Positions 5,108 to 5,644 of a stretch of 5,644 bases of DNA are shown here, in pieces (positions within the stretch are counted from its first letter, which is position 1; each line of letters begins with the position of its first letter). The stretch is from Bdellovibrio sp. ZAP7 (GTDB lineage Bacteria > Bacteroidota > Bacteroidia > Flavobacteriales > Flavobacteriaceae), in the NCBI GenBank assembly GCA_943324165.2, contig CALPKO020000116.1, positions 1 through 5,644 on the forward strand, in the 5' to 3' direction. The translations under genes were made by a program, and so were the position numbers. The notes beneath the pieces were generated by a model. It saw only the letters and a program-made list of their open reading frames with translations, was not told where the DNA came from and made no database searches.

Positions 5108-5644
5108 CTATTTAATTTGTTGATGTCCAAGATTTTCTTCCAATTCTCTTGATTGATACAATCCCAATTTTTCTATTACTGGCAAATCATTAAACGAAAA
5201 TAAACAAGCATCTTCTGAATCGGATAAATTGTGGTGCTCGTGCCAAGCCCATGAAGGAACGCAAAAAATGTCCCTTTCTTTCCAGTCAAATCGCTCGCCA
5301 TTGATGATTGAAAATCCTTTTCCTTTGGCACATTGGTAAACAAATGAACCGGTGTGCTTATGCGCTTTTCCTTTGAAACCTGCTGGTAAAAGTTGCATGG
5401 ATGCACCCATCGTTTGCATCACGTGACCGCCAGTCAATGGGTTGGAATAATGCATTAAAACCCCATCAATGGGATTGATTTCATTCACTTTTTCGCCTTC
5501 TAAAAGAGTTGGATAAACGTTTTTCCAAGCATATTTGAATAAAGGAGAATACGGTTTATCCCAATCTTTATCTGCTGGAATAAATCCTGATGTTCCATAC
5601 ATTATGGGCGAATAATTCACTGGAAAATCTAGTGGTTGCTTACC
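5108..5644 (-). CDS. Gentisate 1,2-dioxygenase, C-terminal half, cut by the window edge
   Basis: The frame is open from the right edge to a TAG at 5110-5108, giving about 178 residues of a bicupin enzyme that is normally about 340-370 residues. The true start lies outside; the GTG at 5620 is an internal Val codon, because the frame continues upstream as GKQPLDFPVNYSP. The enzyme opens the gentisate (2,5-dihydroxybenzoate) ring with O2 and Fe(II), giving maleylpyruvate. Recognisable parts are YGTSGFIPADKDWDKPYSP, the pre-cupin segment NPLTGGHVMQTMGASMQLLP (bases about 5441-5382), cupin motif 1 HKHTGSFVYQ (HxH at 5354-5362), and RFDWKERDIFCVPSWAWHEH (motif 2 His at 5240-5242). These are close to the C-terminal cupin of gentisate and salicylate 1,2-dioxygenases. 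In several gentisate dioxygenases the essential iron sits in the N-terminal cupin, which is not visible here. It is the most upstream gene seen of the minus-strand cluster, so the operon promoter lies outside. Confidence 0.88.
   Translation of the reverse strand, partial: GKQPLDFPVNYSPIMYGTSGFIPADKDWDKPYSPLFKYAWKNVYPTLLEGEKVNEINPIDGVLMHYSNPLTGGHVMQTMGASMQLLPAGFKGKAHKHTGSFVYQCAKGKGFSIINGERFDWKERDIFCVPSWAWHEHHNLSDSEDACLFSFNDLPVIEKLGLYQSRELEENLGHQQIK

Noticed and set aside
5176..5406. A 76-codon minus-strand frame in another phase of the dioxygenase gene
   Set aside because: It lies wholly within the dioxygenase coding region, whose frame carries the cupin motifs.
5618..5620. GTG as the start of the dioxygenase
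   Set aside because: The frame stays open to the window edge with family-like residues, and starting here would leave only half of a bicupin enzyme. The GTG is an internal Val codon.

Overview
The window looks like chromosomal DNA of a Flavobacterium-like member of the Bacteroidota. It is AT-rich, start codons follow A-rich stretches instead of Shine-Dalgarno sequences, several genes carry a TAnnTTTG (-7 type) element upstream, and several proteins are recognisable as Bacteroidota types. No mobile element, phage gene, CRISPR array, tRNA or rRNA is visible. Both edges cut through genes.

Left and centre (1-2987). A minus-strand DUF1456 (YehS-like) gene runs off the left edge. After a spacer of about 230 bp comes a plus-strand conserved protein with an N-terminal Tudor/SH3-like barrel. 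It converges, over a shared hairpin terminator at 924-955, on a minus-strand gene for a small J-domain/KTSC fusion. From the next divergent spacer a plus-strand pair is read: a six-helix rhomboid protease with an intact Ser/His dyad, and a secreted SIMPL-domain (YggE/BP26-like) protein.

Right (3013-5644). A second bidirectional terminator at 3013-3045 separates that pair from a four-gene minus-strand cluster. In reading order the cluster encodes gentisate 1,2-dioxygenase (C-terminal half only, running off the right edge), a fumarylacetoacetate-hydrolase (FAH) family enzyme, maleate cis-trans isomerase, and a short, diverged pterin-4a-carbinolamine dehydratase-like protein. The first three can be assembled into a thiol-independent gentisate route: gentisate to maleylpyruvate, to maleate plus pyruvate, to fumarate. 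A maleate isomerase is only needed if the FAH enzyme cuts maleylpyruvate directly, so the order suggests the maleate branch and not the classical fumarylpyruvate branch. This is inference from family membership and context.

The most notable details are the inferred gentisate-maleate-fumarate cassette, the pterin dehydratase homologue with Gln where the family's third catalytic His is expected, and two unrelated repeat-like elements in the two long spacers inside the cluster: a CAGT/ACTG-spaced palindrome at 4072-4117 and a tandem CGCAAAG-type element at 5046-5069. I found no clearly new defence or mobile system.
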